In this document: piece after piece, positions 1 through 8,194 of the stretch | How positions within the stretch are numbered: the first letter of the stretch is position 1 | How the letters are laid out: the number at the start of each line of letters is the position of its first letter | From: Rhodospirillaceae bacterium | GTDB taxonomy: Bacteria > Pseudomonadota > Alphaproteobacteria > UBA8366 > GCA-2717185 | Direction of reading: 5' to 3' | NCBI GenBank assembly: GCA_002717185.1 | Contig: PBDC01000109.1 | Location: 1 to 33,825 of the forward strand | Length of the DNA: 33,825 bases | The notes under the pieces: generated by a model | What the model was told of the DNA's origin: nothing | Database searches by the model: none | What the model saw: only the letters and a program-made list of their open reading frames with translations | Program-made: the position numbers and the translations under genes

Positions 1-1658
1 AGGCCATGCCTGTTGGCATGACCGTCGCTGGCGCCGCAAACGGTGCTTTGACCCTCGGTGCCGCGTTGTTACAGGGGACTGAAGCCGGTATCGCCAGTGC
101 TTTGGCATCTGGCTTTGCGGCTGCATTAGCAGCGCCACCGAGCGCAGAGGACGAACCCTGTGACACGGCTGCATTCTGGCACGTCAGTGAAAGCAAAGGT
201 CGCGCCTGGCTCGACCTGCAAAACGACGTTACCGTCAAAGATATACAGCAGGCTAGCTTGGAAGGTTTTCGCTCGGTCGAGCATTTGAAGCGCTACACGA
301 CGCTTGGCATGGCCACAGACCAAGGCAAGACAGCAAATGTTGGTGCACTGGCTATCATGGCCGATCTGGCGGGCAAAACGATTGCCGAGACCGGGACAAC
401 AATCTTTCGCCCACCCTACACACCAGTAGCAATCGGCGCTTTCGCCGGCCGATCCCGCGGCAAAGACTTTCGTCCAACCCGCCTGACGCCTAGCCACGAC
501 TGGGCGGAAGAGCAGAACGCCGTATTTGTGGATGCTGGACTGTGGCTACGAGCGCAATGGTTCCCACGGGCGGGCGAAACCCACTGGCGCCAATCCGTCG
601 ATCGCGAAGTCTTGCAAACCCGCGCCTCCGTTGGCATCTGTGACGTGACAACATTGGGCAAGATCGACGTTCAAGGCCGTGACGCCGCAGAATTCCTCAA
701 CCGGGTCTATGCGAACGGTTTCGCAAAACTTCCCGTCGGCAAGGTTCGATACGGATTAATGTTACGTTAAGACGGCATGGCGATGGACGACGGCACTACG
801 GCACGGCTGTCAGAATCCCACTTCGTGATGACCACTACCACCGCGAACGCGGTTGGCGTGTTTCGTCACATGGAGTTCTGCCGCCAATGTCTGTGGCCGG
901 GAATGGACGTCCATCTGATATCAGTTACCGAGCAGTGGGCGCAGATTGCGGTAGCTGGCCCCAATGCCCGAGATCTCCTGCAAAAAGTTATCGACGACAC
1001 GCACGACATTTCCAACGAGGCTTTTCCCTTCATGGCCTGCGGTGAGATCACTTTGTGCAACGGTGTTCCCGGCCGCCTATTTCGAATTTCATTTTCTGGT
1101 GAGTTAGCCTACGAAGTCGCGGTTCCAGCCCGCTATGGCGACGCGCTAATGCGGACATTGATGGCAGCCGGCAAAGAGTACGATGTTGTCGCCTATGGGA
1201 CGGAAGCGTTAGGCGTCATGCGAGTCGAAAAGGGCCACGCAGCGGGCAACGAGCTCATCGGCCAAACAACGGCTCGGGATCTGGGCATGGGCCGCATGGT
1301 CTCGAAGAAGAAGGATAGTATCGGCAGCATCCTGTCGGAGAGGCCCAAACTGAACCGCGAGGACGGTCTGGCTTTGGTAGGCTTTGTGCCGATCGATCGC
1401 TCAGAGGAACTGAACGCAGGCGCCCATTTCGTATCGCCCGGCAAAGCTGTGACCATGGAGAACGATGAAGGTTGGATGACTTCGGTCGCATTCTCACCGA
1501 GCCTTGGCCACGCGATTGGGTTGGGGTTTATCGAAAGGGGAGCCGCGCGCATGGGTGAAACCGTCATCGCCGCCGACCCAGTTCGCGGCTGTGAAATTGA
1601 AGTCGAGGTCGTCTCTCCGCATTTTATCGATCCAGAAGGAAAACGGCTCCGTGCCTGA
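1..1658 (+). pseudogene. soxA: Sarcosine oxidase alpha subunit, C-terminal part, interrupted by an in-frame stop (5' end outside window)
   Basis: Heterotetrameric sarcosine oxidase oxidatively demethylates sarcosine to glycine, passing the carbon to tetrahydrofolate. The visible part holds the end of the central region (the frame is open from base 3) and the whole GcvT-like folate-binding C-terminus, including MDDGTTARL and MTTTTANA. One frame runs the full length, except that a TAA at 768-770 splits YGLMLR from DGMAMDDG. The family normally reads YGLMLREDG there, so a GAA to TAA change (Glu to stop) is the simplest explanation. Everything downstream is well conserved, which points to a recent lesion or a base error. 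The ATG at 777 could only restart a fragment lacking most of the enzyme. The end overlaps soxG by 8 bases, as in soxBDAG operons. The family call is secure. Whether the gene is dead depends on the base at 768. Confidence 0.9.
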
Positions 1659-2220
1659 AATTAGTTTGAAAGCTAGACCAGCCCTAGACAGATACCGCAG
1701 GCAATTCAGCGAAACTGAATTGGTGGAAGTGACGGACAAGGCCCTGGTCTCTATCGCGATCCCGCAAGGCGATGCAGACAAATTGCAAAAGGCAATGGCG
1801 GCTGCTTACGGTACAACATTTCCCGTACCCGGCAGCAGCACATTATCGGCGGATGGCGCGGCTCGTTTCTTGGGCCTGCAACCGGACCAATGCTTCGCCA
1901 TGTTTGAATTCGAAGGCAACAAGGCTATCAGGGCGGTCGCGGGAGCTTTAGATGACAAGTGCTACTGCACCGATCAATCGGACAGCTGGGCCATACTGCG
2001 TCTTTCGGGTACTCTCGCCCTGACGGCGCTTGAGAGGATTTGCCCGCTTGATCTTACGCCAACAGAATTTCCACCGGGCAACGTGGCGCGCACGGTAATG
2101 GAACATCTGGGCGTCATCATCCTGTGCGAGGACAAAAACAGATACGTTCTGATGTCACCACGTTCATCGGCACTATCCTTTTTGCACGCAATCGAAACCT
2201 CTCTGGAGAACGTCCTCTAG
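1651..2220 (+). CDS. soxG: Sarcosine oxidase gamma subunit
   Basis: This is the small GcvT-like gamma subunit of heterotetrameric sarcosine oxidase, 189 aa, the usual size. The GTG at 1651 is chosen because it lies in the last codons of soxA (GTGCCTGA overlap, translational coupling) and gives the expected N-terminus MPEISLKARPAL. The frame is open further upstream to 1504, but that part only shadows soxA. Recognisable SoxG features are the CYCTDQSDSWAILRLSG block near the middle and the segment containing ICPLDLTP. The gene is intact, so if soxA is really dead it would be an orphan subunit. No clear terminator follows. The 216-base AT-rich gap to the next gene holds only a weak AGGTG/CACCT hairpin at about 2340-2355. 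Confidence 0.88.
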   Translation: MPEISLKARPALDRYRRQFSETELVEVTDKALVSIAIPQGDADKLQKAMAAAYGTTFPVPGSSTLSADGAARFLGLQPDQCFAMFEFEGNKAIRAVAGALDDKCYCTDQSDSWAILRLSGTLALTALERICPLDLTPTEFPPGNVARTVMEHLGVIILCEDKNRYVLMSPRSSALSFLHAIETSLENVL

Positions 2221-2508
2221 AATTTCTGGTTTCGACTTCCGAGGGTCTTACTTTTACTTACTTACTAACTATCTCAGCGCAATGCGTGCGCTCATTTTCA
2301 AGTCAAAACCCATCTTTGATCGTTCGATTATGAGGCTAAGGTGTGGTATCACCTAAACAACTCATTAATAAACAATGATAAATGTCAGTATTTTTTATTA
2401 AATAAAAACGAATTCTTTTATATTCTCGATTGAGCGATGGTCTTCAGTGCCAGAGCGGAGAAGCGCCTTTATCCAGCGTTAGAATTGGCCGGGGAAAGGA
2501 AACGAAGC

Positions 2509-3789
2509 GTGTCGGTTGAAATGATAGACACACTCATCGTTGGCGGCGGACAGGCTGGGCTAGCTCTGAGTGAGCACCTTAGCAAACGTGGCGTGCCTCA
2601 CCTCATTCTGGAACGACACCGAATTGCCGAAAGATGGCGGTCTGAAAGATGGGACTCTTTAGTCGCCAACGGACCGGCCTGGCATGACCGATTTCCTGGT
2701 ATGGAATTTTCAAATTTCGACCCCGACGCCTTTGCCTCGAAGGAACACATTGCAGACTATTTTGTCTCCTATGCTAAATGGATCGCCGCGCCAGTTCGGT
2801 GCCGTGTAGAGGTCAAGGACGTGCGGCGGAAAATCGGAGGTCCTGGATTTCGCGTTGAGACGTCGGAAGGGCTAGTCGAAGCCAACAATGTGATCGCCGC
2901 GACCGGTCCTTTCCAACGCCCGTTGATCCCACCTTTGATCCCCAAAGATGCGGGATTTCTGCAGATGCACTCCAATGCCTATCGCAATCCCGATCAGCTG
3001 CCAGAAGGATCCGTGCTAGTGGTCGGTGCAGGCTCGTCCGGCGTCCAAATCGCGGATGAGCTCATGCGTGCAGGCAGGCGCACCTACCTCTCTGTTGGAC
3101 CACATAACCGCCCACCCAGAAGCTATCGCGGCTTGGATTTCGTCTGGTGGTTAGGGGTTCTCGGCAAGTGGGAAGCCCAGCACGTGGAAAAAGGCAAAGA
3201 ACATGTCACTATCGCAGTTAGCGGCGCCAATGGCGGGCAGACTGTGGACTTTCGTCGGCTGGCAGACGCAGGTATGACGTTGGTCGGCATGACGACAACT
3301 TTCAAAGATGGCGTGCTCACCTTCGCGCCCGACCTGACCGACAATATTGCCATGGGGGACGCCGATTTTCTATCAGTATTGGATGAAGCCGACGCTTACG
3401 CGATACGAAACGGCTTGGACTTGCCTCAAGATCCGGAGGCACGGCAGATCGGACCGGATCCGGCCTGCATGACCGATCCTATTCGCGAATTGGACCTCAC
3501 TGCGGCGAAAGTCACAACCATTTTATGGGCAACGGGTTACCAGGTAGATTTCGGCTGGCTGAATGTAGATACCTTCGATGAGAACGGGCAGCCGAAACAC
3601 CAGCGTGGAATATCAAAAGAGCCTGGTATTTATTTTTTAGGTCTACCCTGGTTATCCCGGCGAGGCTCGTCCTTCATATGGGGCGTTTGGCATGATGCCA
3701 AATTCCTTGCTGACCAGATTGTCACGCAGCGCAGTTACTTAGCGCACCATCATTCACCGTTACGTAAAAACGTGACTTCGCGCACATGA
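2509..3789 (+). CDS. FAD/NADPH-dependent monooxygenase-like flavoprotein
   Basis: This is a soluble two-dinucleotide-fold flavoprotein of the flavin-containing monooxygenase/CzcO type, about 426 aa. An N-terminal FAD-binding GGGQAG motif follows within ten residues of the start, a second nucleotide (NADPH) fold reads VVGAGSSGVQIADEL near residue 190, and the ATGY motif of this family lies near residue 340. The GTG at 2509 is chosen because GGGGAAAGGA precedes it at good spacing and it puts the FAD motif at the N-terminus. The ATG at 2437 would add 24 unlikely residues, and the ATG at 2521 is a close alternative. The same-strand neighbours RidA and DUF1028 suggest degradation of a nitrogen-containing substrate, which the sequence does not identify. 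Confidence 0.82.
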   Translation: MSVEMIDTLIVGGGQAGLALSEHLSKRGVPHLILERHRIAERWRSERWDSLVANGPAWHDRFPGMEFSNFDPDAFASKEHIADYFVSYAKWIAAPVRCRVEVKDVRRKIGGPGFRVETSEGLVEANNVIAATGPFQRPLIPPLIPKDAGFLQMHSNAYRNPDQLPEGSVLVVGAGSSGVQIADELMRAGRRTYLSVGPHNRPPRSYRGLDFVWWLGVLGKWEAQHVEKGKEHVTIAVSGANGGQTVDFRRLADAGMTLVGMTTTFKDGVLTFAPDLTDNIAMGDADFLSVLDEADAYAIRNGLDLPQDPEARQIGPDPACMTDPIRELDLTAAKVTTILWATGYQVDFGWLNVDTFDENGQPKHQRGISKEPGIYFLGLPWLSRRGSSFIWGVWHDAKFLADQIVTQRSYLAHHHSPLRKNVTSRT

Positions 3790-3896
3790 GGTTCGGGCTA
3801 AACTTAGGTGGGATAGCGAGGGTAAGCTCTTTAGCGTCACACTAACACCAGATTATAAATTCGTGATTTCATTTATCGGAGCCAATGGGGAGATCT

Positions 3897-4310
3897 ATGG
3901 CGCATACCCGAATTCGTAAGTTCAACACGAAAGAAACTTATCCAGAGCAAAATCTCGACAATGACCTTTGTCAGGCTGTTATTGCCCGCGGCAAGACGAT
4001 CTTTTTACGTGGCCAATGCCCGCAAAACCTCGACGACGCTAAAAACATAGACAGCCCCGATCCCGTCGCGCAAACCCACAAGGTTATGCAGAACATCAAA
4101 CAGCTAATTGAGGAGTGCGGCGGCACGATGGAGCACCTTTGCAAGGTAGTCGTCTATCTGACGGACATTCGGCACCGCGAAGCCGTCTATCGAACCATGG
4201 GCGAGTACATCAAAGACATCCATCCTGTTTCTACCGGTTTGGTCGTACAAGCGTTGGCCCGGCCGGAATGGGTCGTGGAAATCGACGCTACGGCCGTCAT
4301 TCCCGATTAA
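3897..4310 (+). CDS. RidA/YjgF/YER057c family protein
   Basis: This is a small (137 aa) chorismate-mutase-like fold protein of the RidA superfamily. Members hydrolyse reactive enamine/imine intermediates or act as deaminases in catabolic clusters. The visible core is TIFLRGQCPQ, then LCKVVVYLTDI, and a C-terminal VQALARPEWVVEIDATAV. The conserved Arg of active RidA proteins (ALARPEW versus the usual LarP-x-ve) is present. The start at 3897 is preceded by GGGGAG; the ATG at 3885 adds four residues and is possible. The gene is 57 bases upstream of a DUF1028 gene on the same strand, a pairing common in amino-compound catabolic loci. The substrate is unknown. Confidence 0.85.
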   Translation: MAHTRIRKFNTKETYPEQNLDNDLCQAVIARGKTIFLRGQCPQNLDDAKNIDSPDPVAQTHKVMQNIKQLIEECGGTMEHLCKVVVYLTDIRHREAVYRTMGEYIKDIHPVSTGLVVQALARPEWVVEIDATAVIPD

Positions 4311-4367
4311 TACGCCCTCATAAAATTATCAGGCCTGGTCAAAACCGCGAAAATTGGAGGATAGGAG

Positions 4368-5045
4368 ATGACGTTTTCCCTAGTCGGGCGCTGCCAACGG
4401 ACCGGCATGTTTGGAGTCGCCATTACCACATCCTCGATTTGTGTCGGCTCCCGTTGTCCCCATGCGAGGGCCGGCGTAGGCGCAGTGGCGACGCAGAATG
4501 TAACAGACCCCAATCTCGCGACACTAGTTCTGAATGCTATGGAAGCTGGGAATAGTGCCGCCGATGCGATCGAAAGCGTGGTGCGCGACCGCCCGCACAT
4601 CGCTTACCGTCAGCTCACGGCGGTCGATCTTACCGGTAATACAGCGCACCACACGGGTCCAAACATTCTCGGAACTCACGCAGCCTCCCAGGTGACAGAT
4701 TGTATCGCTGCTGGAAATCTTCTTGATAATACGGACGTGCCAGCCGCGATGACCGAACGCTTCGCCCAAACCGAAACCAAGCATCTCGCGACGCGGTTAC
4801 TGTTAGGCCTCGAAGCCGGGTTGGAGGCCGGTGGAGAAGCGGGGCAAGTCCACTCCGCCGCTTTGCTCGTGGTTGCCGAGCAACCTTACCCATTAGTTGA
4901 CTTGCGAGTCGATTGGCATAACGAGAACCCGGTTGCAGATCTACGCGCCCTATGGTCTGCGTACGAGCCACAGATGCTCGACTATCTCAATCGTGCGATC
5001 AACCCAGAAGCTGCCCCCAGTTACGGCGTTGCCGGCGATCCCTAA
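4368..5045 (+). CDS. DUF1028 family putative Ntn-hydrolase
   Basis: This 225-aa protein belongs to the DUF1028 family, predicted N-terminal-nucleophile hydrolases that often sit beside RidA. It starts MTFSLVGRC, matching the family's MTFSIVARD-type N-terminus, then has GVAITTSSICVGSRCPHA and GVGAVATQN, and ends with a conserved helical region containing LVDLRVDWH and DLRALW. Two Shine-Dalgarno-like tracts (GGAGG and AGGAG) lie directly before the ATG. The following 288 bases contain no gene. The enzymatic substrate is not established for the family, so function is inferred only as a hydrolase working with the RidA and flavoprotein genes upstream. Confidence 0.85.
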   Translation: MTFSLVGRCQRTGMFGVAITTSSICVGSRCPHARAGVGAVATQNVTDPNLATLVLNAMEAGNSAADAIESVVRDRPHIAYRQLTAVDLTGNTAHHTGPNILGTHAASQVTDCIAAGNLLDNTDVPAAMTERFAQTETKHLATRLLLGLEAGLEAGGEAGQVHSAALLVVAEQPYPLVDLRVDWHNENPVADLRALWSAYEPQMLDYLNRAINPEAAPSYGVAGDP

Positions 5046-5146
5046 TCCACGTCCTACGAAGCCAACACGATGCCGGTTGTCAGATCATTCCCCAGGACAA
5101 ACTCAACTAGGTAATTAGCAGCGTCCGTGCCGCTGGCATGATAAAT

Positions 5147-5160
5147 AGACATCCATGTCT
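5147..5160. repeat. Inverted repeat upstream of hutF (AGACAT-CC-ATGTCT)
   Basis: A perfect 6-base inverted repeat with a 2-base spacer lies about 175 bases before hutF, in the AT-rich gap after the DUF1028 gene. The short spacer makes a protein-binding operator more likely than an RNA hairpin. No known consensus was recognised. Confidence 0.4.
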
Positions 5161-5193
5161 CACTAGATACTGTCATAAAGCAGTTGCATATCA

Positions 5194-5208
5194 CCATAGG
5201 TGCTATGG
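5194..5208. promoter_or_regulatory. Possible operator, CCATAG-GTG-CTATGG
   Basis: A perfect 6-base inverted repeat with a 3-base centre lies 126 bases upstream of hutF and is nested in a wider CACCAT...ATGGTG pair (5192-5217). The position suits a regulator site for hutF, but the sequence does not match the HutC operator I know. No convincing -35/-10 pair could be fixed. Confidence 0.35.
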
Positions 5209-5333
5209 AACATGGTGCCCACGCGCCGAATGGCCCCTCAATCTATTGCACAGAGCATAAATTTACCGCCACATAGATTATGGATAAAAAACTTTTGCAC
5301 ACACACCCTTTTGTTGTCGTTAAGTAATGTTCC

Positions 5334-6707
5334 ATGATCCAAATTTTTGCCAAACAAGCCTTACTCCCCAAAGGATGGGCACATGATGTCAACGTTTCAA
5401 TCGATGACCATGGACGGATCAGCCACGTAATCACAGACAGCGCCGGCTCAGCCGAGACCGATCACCAGGTCGGCATTCTGCTACCCGCGCCTGTAAACGC
5501 ACACAGCCACGCCTTCCAAAGGGCCCTTGCCGGTTTGACCGAGAAACGGGGTCCGGACCCGAGAGATTCGTTCTGGAGTTGGCGGCAACTGATGTACCGG
5601 TTTCTCGTCCAGCTTGATCCGGACCATATCGAAGCCATTGCCGCGTTCGTTCAAATGGAAATGCTCGAGGCCGGATATGCGACCAGCGTCGAGTTTCACT
5701 ACGTACACCACCAACCGAACGGGCGGCCCTATGAAAACATAGCCGAAACATCGGAACGGATCATAGCGGCGGCACAGGAAACGGGCATTGGGCTTACATT
5801 GCTGCCAGTGCATTATCAATATGGAGGATGTGACCGACGTGCTTTGGGGGCCGGTCAAATCAGGTTCGGCAACGACGACGAACAGTTTGCCACTCTGCAC
5901 ACCATCGCAGGCCGAACGCTAACTTCGTTGCCACCTGATTGCCGAATCGGCGTGGCGCCGCACAGTCTTCGCGCCGTAGCGCCGGAAAGCTTGCCCATGC
6001 TAGTAGCAGTCGCGGACGAGCAACCGATCCACATGCACCTGGCCGAACAGCAGGGCGAGGTTCATGAAATCGAGGCGGCATATGGAAAGCGTCCGACGGA
6101 ATGGCTTTTGGACTCAGTCGAAGTCAACGGACAGTAGTGCCTGATCCACTGTACGCATATGCAAAAACACGAAACCATCGAACTTGCCGCAACCGGAGCT
6201 GTTGCCGGCCTTTGCCCAATCACCGAAGCCAACCTGGGGGACGGCATATTCGATGCTGTTCGATGGTTAGAGAATAATGGGGCGATCGCCATCGGATCTG
6301 ACTCGAATATCCGCATCGCGCTCGCTGAAGAGCTGCGGATGTTGGAGTACACGCAGCGACTGCGCGACAGCACGCGCGCGATGTTAGCGACGGCCGAAAA
6401 ATCAACTGGCCGTCGCCTCTATGAAGCGGTTGTCTCGGGCGGCGCTCAAGCAGCAGGGCGAACTAGCCAAGGCATCGAACCAGGTGCCTGGGGAGATCTG
6501 CTGACGCTAGACGAAACGGCTGTCGATTTGCAGGATCGTTGCGGTGATGCAGTGCTGGATAGCTTCGTATTCGTGGGCGATGACCGCATGGTGCAAAATG
6601 TTTGGGCAGCCGGACGCCATCGCGTGATTGACGGGCGACATGTCGAGCGGCTTCGTATCACAGAGCGGTACCGGCAGGTCATCCAGGAACTGAGGGATGC
6701 TCTTTGA
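5334..6707 (+). pseudogene. hutF: Formiminoglutamate deiminase, interrupted by an in-frame amber codon
   Basis: HutF is a zinc/iron-dependent amidohydrolase that converts N-formimino-L-glutamate to N-formyl-L-glutamate and ammonia in histidine degradation. The complete reading would be 457 residues, the normal length. The metal site HSH is at residues 57-59 (VNAHSHAFQ), HMHLAEQ lies near residue 235 and the GSDSN aspartate further on. The frame is broken at codon 268 by TAG (6135-6137) just before CLIHCTHM. The family normally has Trp there (WCLxHxTH), so TGG to TAG is the simplest change. Both halves are conserved on either side. The half after the stop has only an internal ATG at 6159 and would lack the amino-terminal metal ligands. 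No other hut gene is in the window. Confidence 0.88.
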
Positions 6708-6902
6708 CGGCAAGAAAATCATCAGCTCTCATGCTATTCCTTCCGCAAAGTACCGTTGAGCATTCCCATCATCCGATGAGAAATGACATCTGGTACGAGT
6801 AATGTGAGCAAAACAAGTTTTGCCCCCTGCCCAGTTTGACGCCCGGCAGCCGCGGGAAGTAGCGTTTAAGCTAAGACATTTCATGACAGGAGAGATGCGC
6901 TT

Positions 6903-8048
6903 ATGAAGGTAGGAATTGCCTTGAATATGTTGAGCCAAGAAGGACGTCCCGACGTGGCAGTCGTGAATGAACACATGCAACTCGGCGATCTTGCGGAACC
7001 GCTCGGTTTTGATTCTCTATTCGCCTTGGAACATCACTTTACCGGCTACGCGATGTCACCCGCACCGCTGCAATTCCTGTCCTACTATGCCGGTCGAACC
7101 AAACGGATCCATTTAGGCACTTCGGTAATCGTCATCCCCTGGCATGACCCGATCCGCATTGCGGAACAGATCGCGTTCCTGGACGTTCTATCTGGGGGAC
7201 GCTGCCTGTTCGGCTTCGGCCGCGGCGCAGGGCGCACCGAATATGAAGGCTTTAACATTCCTATGGATGAAGCGCGCCCGCGCTTCAAAGAAGGCTTGGA
7301 GGTGATACAACGCGCCCTAACCCAACCGTCATTTGAGTATGAGGGCGAATTCTTCAAAATTCCGCCGACCGCAGCTGTTCGCCCGGCCCCGGTCTCAAAC
7401 CCAGAACGGCGCTTTTACGGTTCCGCCAACAGTCCAGAATCAGCCAAACTTATCGCCAGCGCAGGCCTCGGGCTGTTGATCGTCATGCACAACGAATGGT
7501 CGAAGGCTGCCCATGAAGTCTATAACTTTCATGAGTACGCGCGCGAAGCCGGTCATCCACCGCGGCCACCCATCATCTTGAGCAATATTTCCTGCGCAAC
7601 GACGCGCGAAGAAGCATGGGACCGGGCATCAGTTTGGCTAGGGAAAAAGTGGGATTCCGTTGATAAACACTATCGGTTCTCCGATGGCGCACTATCATCT
7701 GTGAAGGGTTACGAGGCCTATAGTAAAATTGGAAATACCTACGCCAAAATGAATGACCAATCGTTCAAGGATCGGATGACCGAAAAGTATGTCACTATTC
7801 AGATTGTAGGGACCCCGGATGAATGTCTGGAACAGATTACTGAACTGCGCAGGCTAACCGGGCTGCATCATCTTGTTTGCGAGTTTGGCTATGGTGGATT
7901 GCCACACCACGAAGCCGAAGCGAATATGCGTTTGTTCGCGGATACGGTTCGGCCTGTTTTGCAAAACGATGCACATTTTACCGTCGAACCTGAAATCATT
8001 GCCTCGTTGCCCAAATTAAAGGAGGACGGCGTTTTCGTTCCAGCGTGA
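6903..8048 (+). CDS. Luciferase-like (LLM) flavin-dependent oxidoreductase
   Basis: This 381-aa TIM-barrel flavin monooxygenase belongs to the bacterial luciferase superfamily. Typical blocks are FDSLFALEHHF near residue 40, RIHLGTSVIVIPWHDPIRIAEQIAFLD-type strand and helix around 75-100, and the FGFGRGAGRTEYEGF loop near 115. A C-terminal VGTPDECLEQI segment is characteristic of the family. The ATG at 6903 has an AGGAGAG ribosome site upstream. It is intact, unlike the genes on either side. The substrate cannot be read from sequence; oxidative attack on a small organic compound with FMNH2 is expected from the family. Confidence 0.87.
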   Translation: MKVGIALNMLSQEGRPDVAVVNEHMQLGDLAEPLGFDSLFALEHHFTGYAMSPAPLQFLSYYAGRTKRIHLGTSVIVIPWHDPIRIAEQIAFLDVLSGGRCLFGFGRGAGRTEYEGFNIPMDEARPRFKEGLEVIQRALTQPSFEYEGEFFKIPPTAAVRPAPVSNPERRFYGSANSPESAKLIASAGLGLLIVMHNEWSKAAHEVYNFHEYAREAGHPPRPPIILSNISCATTREEAWDRASVWLGKKWDSVDKHYRFSDGALSSVKGYEAYSKIGNTYAKMNDQSFKDRMTEKYVTIQIVGTPDECLEQITELRRLTGLHHLVCEFGYGGLPHHEAEANMRLFADTVRPVLQNDAHFTVEPEIIASLPKLKEDGVFVPA

Positions 8049-8133
8049 TGCTGCAACCTGCGCAGCTCCGGAATTGAAGTGCATCACCATCACAAAGGTT
8101 TGCTATTGGTTTCTCTCAAGGGACCAATGTTCG

Positions 8134-8163
8134 CCAGTCTTAAACAAGCCCAGGCAAGACTGG
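8134..8163 (+). repeat. Hairpin between LLM and CoA-transferase genes
   Basis: CCAGTCTT and AAGACTGG form a perfect 8-base stem around a 14-base loop that contains its own GCC/GGC pairing. No uridine run follows, so it is not a typical intrinsic terminator. It sits 31 bases before the GTG start of the CoA-transferase and might affect mRNA stability or translation. Confidence 0.45.
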
Positions 8164-8194
8164 TTCAGTTAACAATGACAAAGCAGGTATTATT

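Noticed and set aside
1504..1650. Longer soxG start at 1504
   Set aside because: The added residues only shadow the soxA C-terminus in another frame; the GTG at 1651 gives the family N-terminus and a coupled overlap.
768..6137. Stop-codon recoding (TAA or TAG read as an amino acid)
   Set aside because: Other genes in the window end normally with TAA and TAG (soxG and folD use TAG), and the two codons sit where different residues (Glu, Trp) are expected.
6159..6707. Independent 182-aa gene after the hutF stop
   Set aside because: It is the same frame and continuous homology with hutF, so it is the separated 3' part of one gene.
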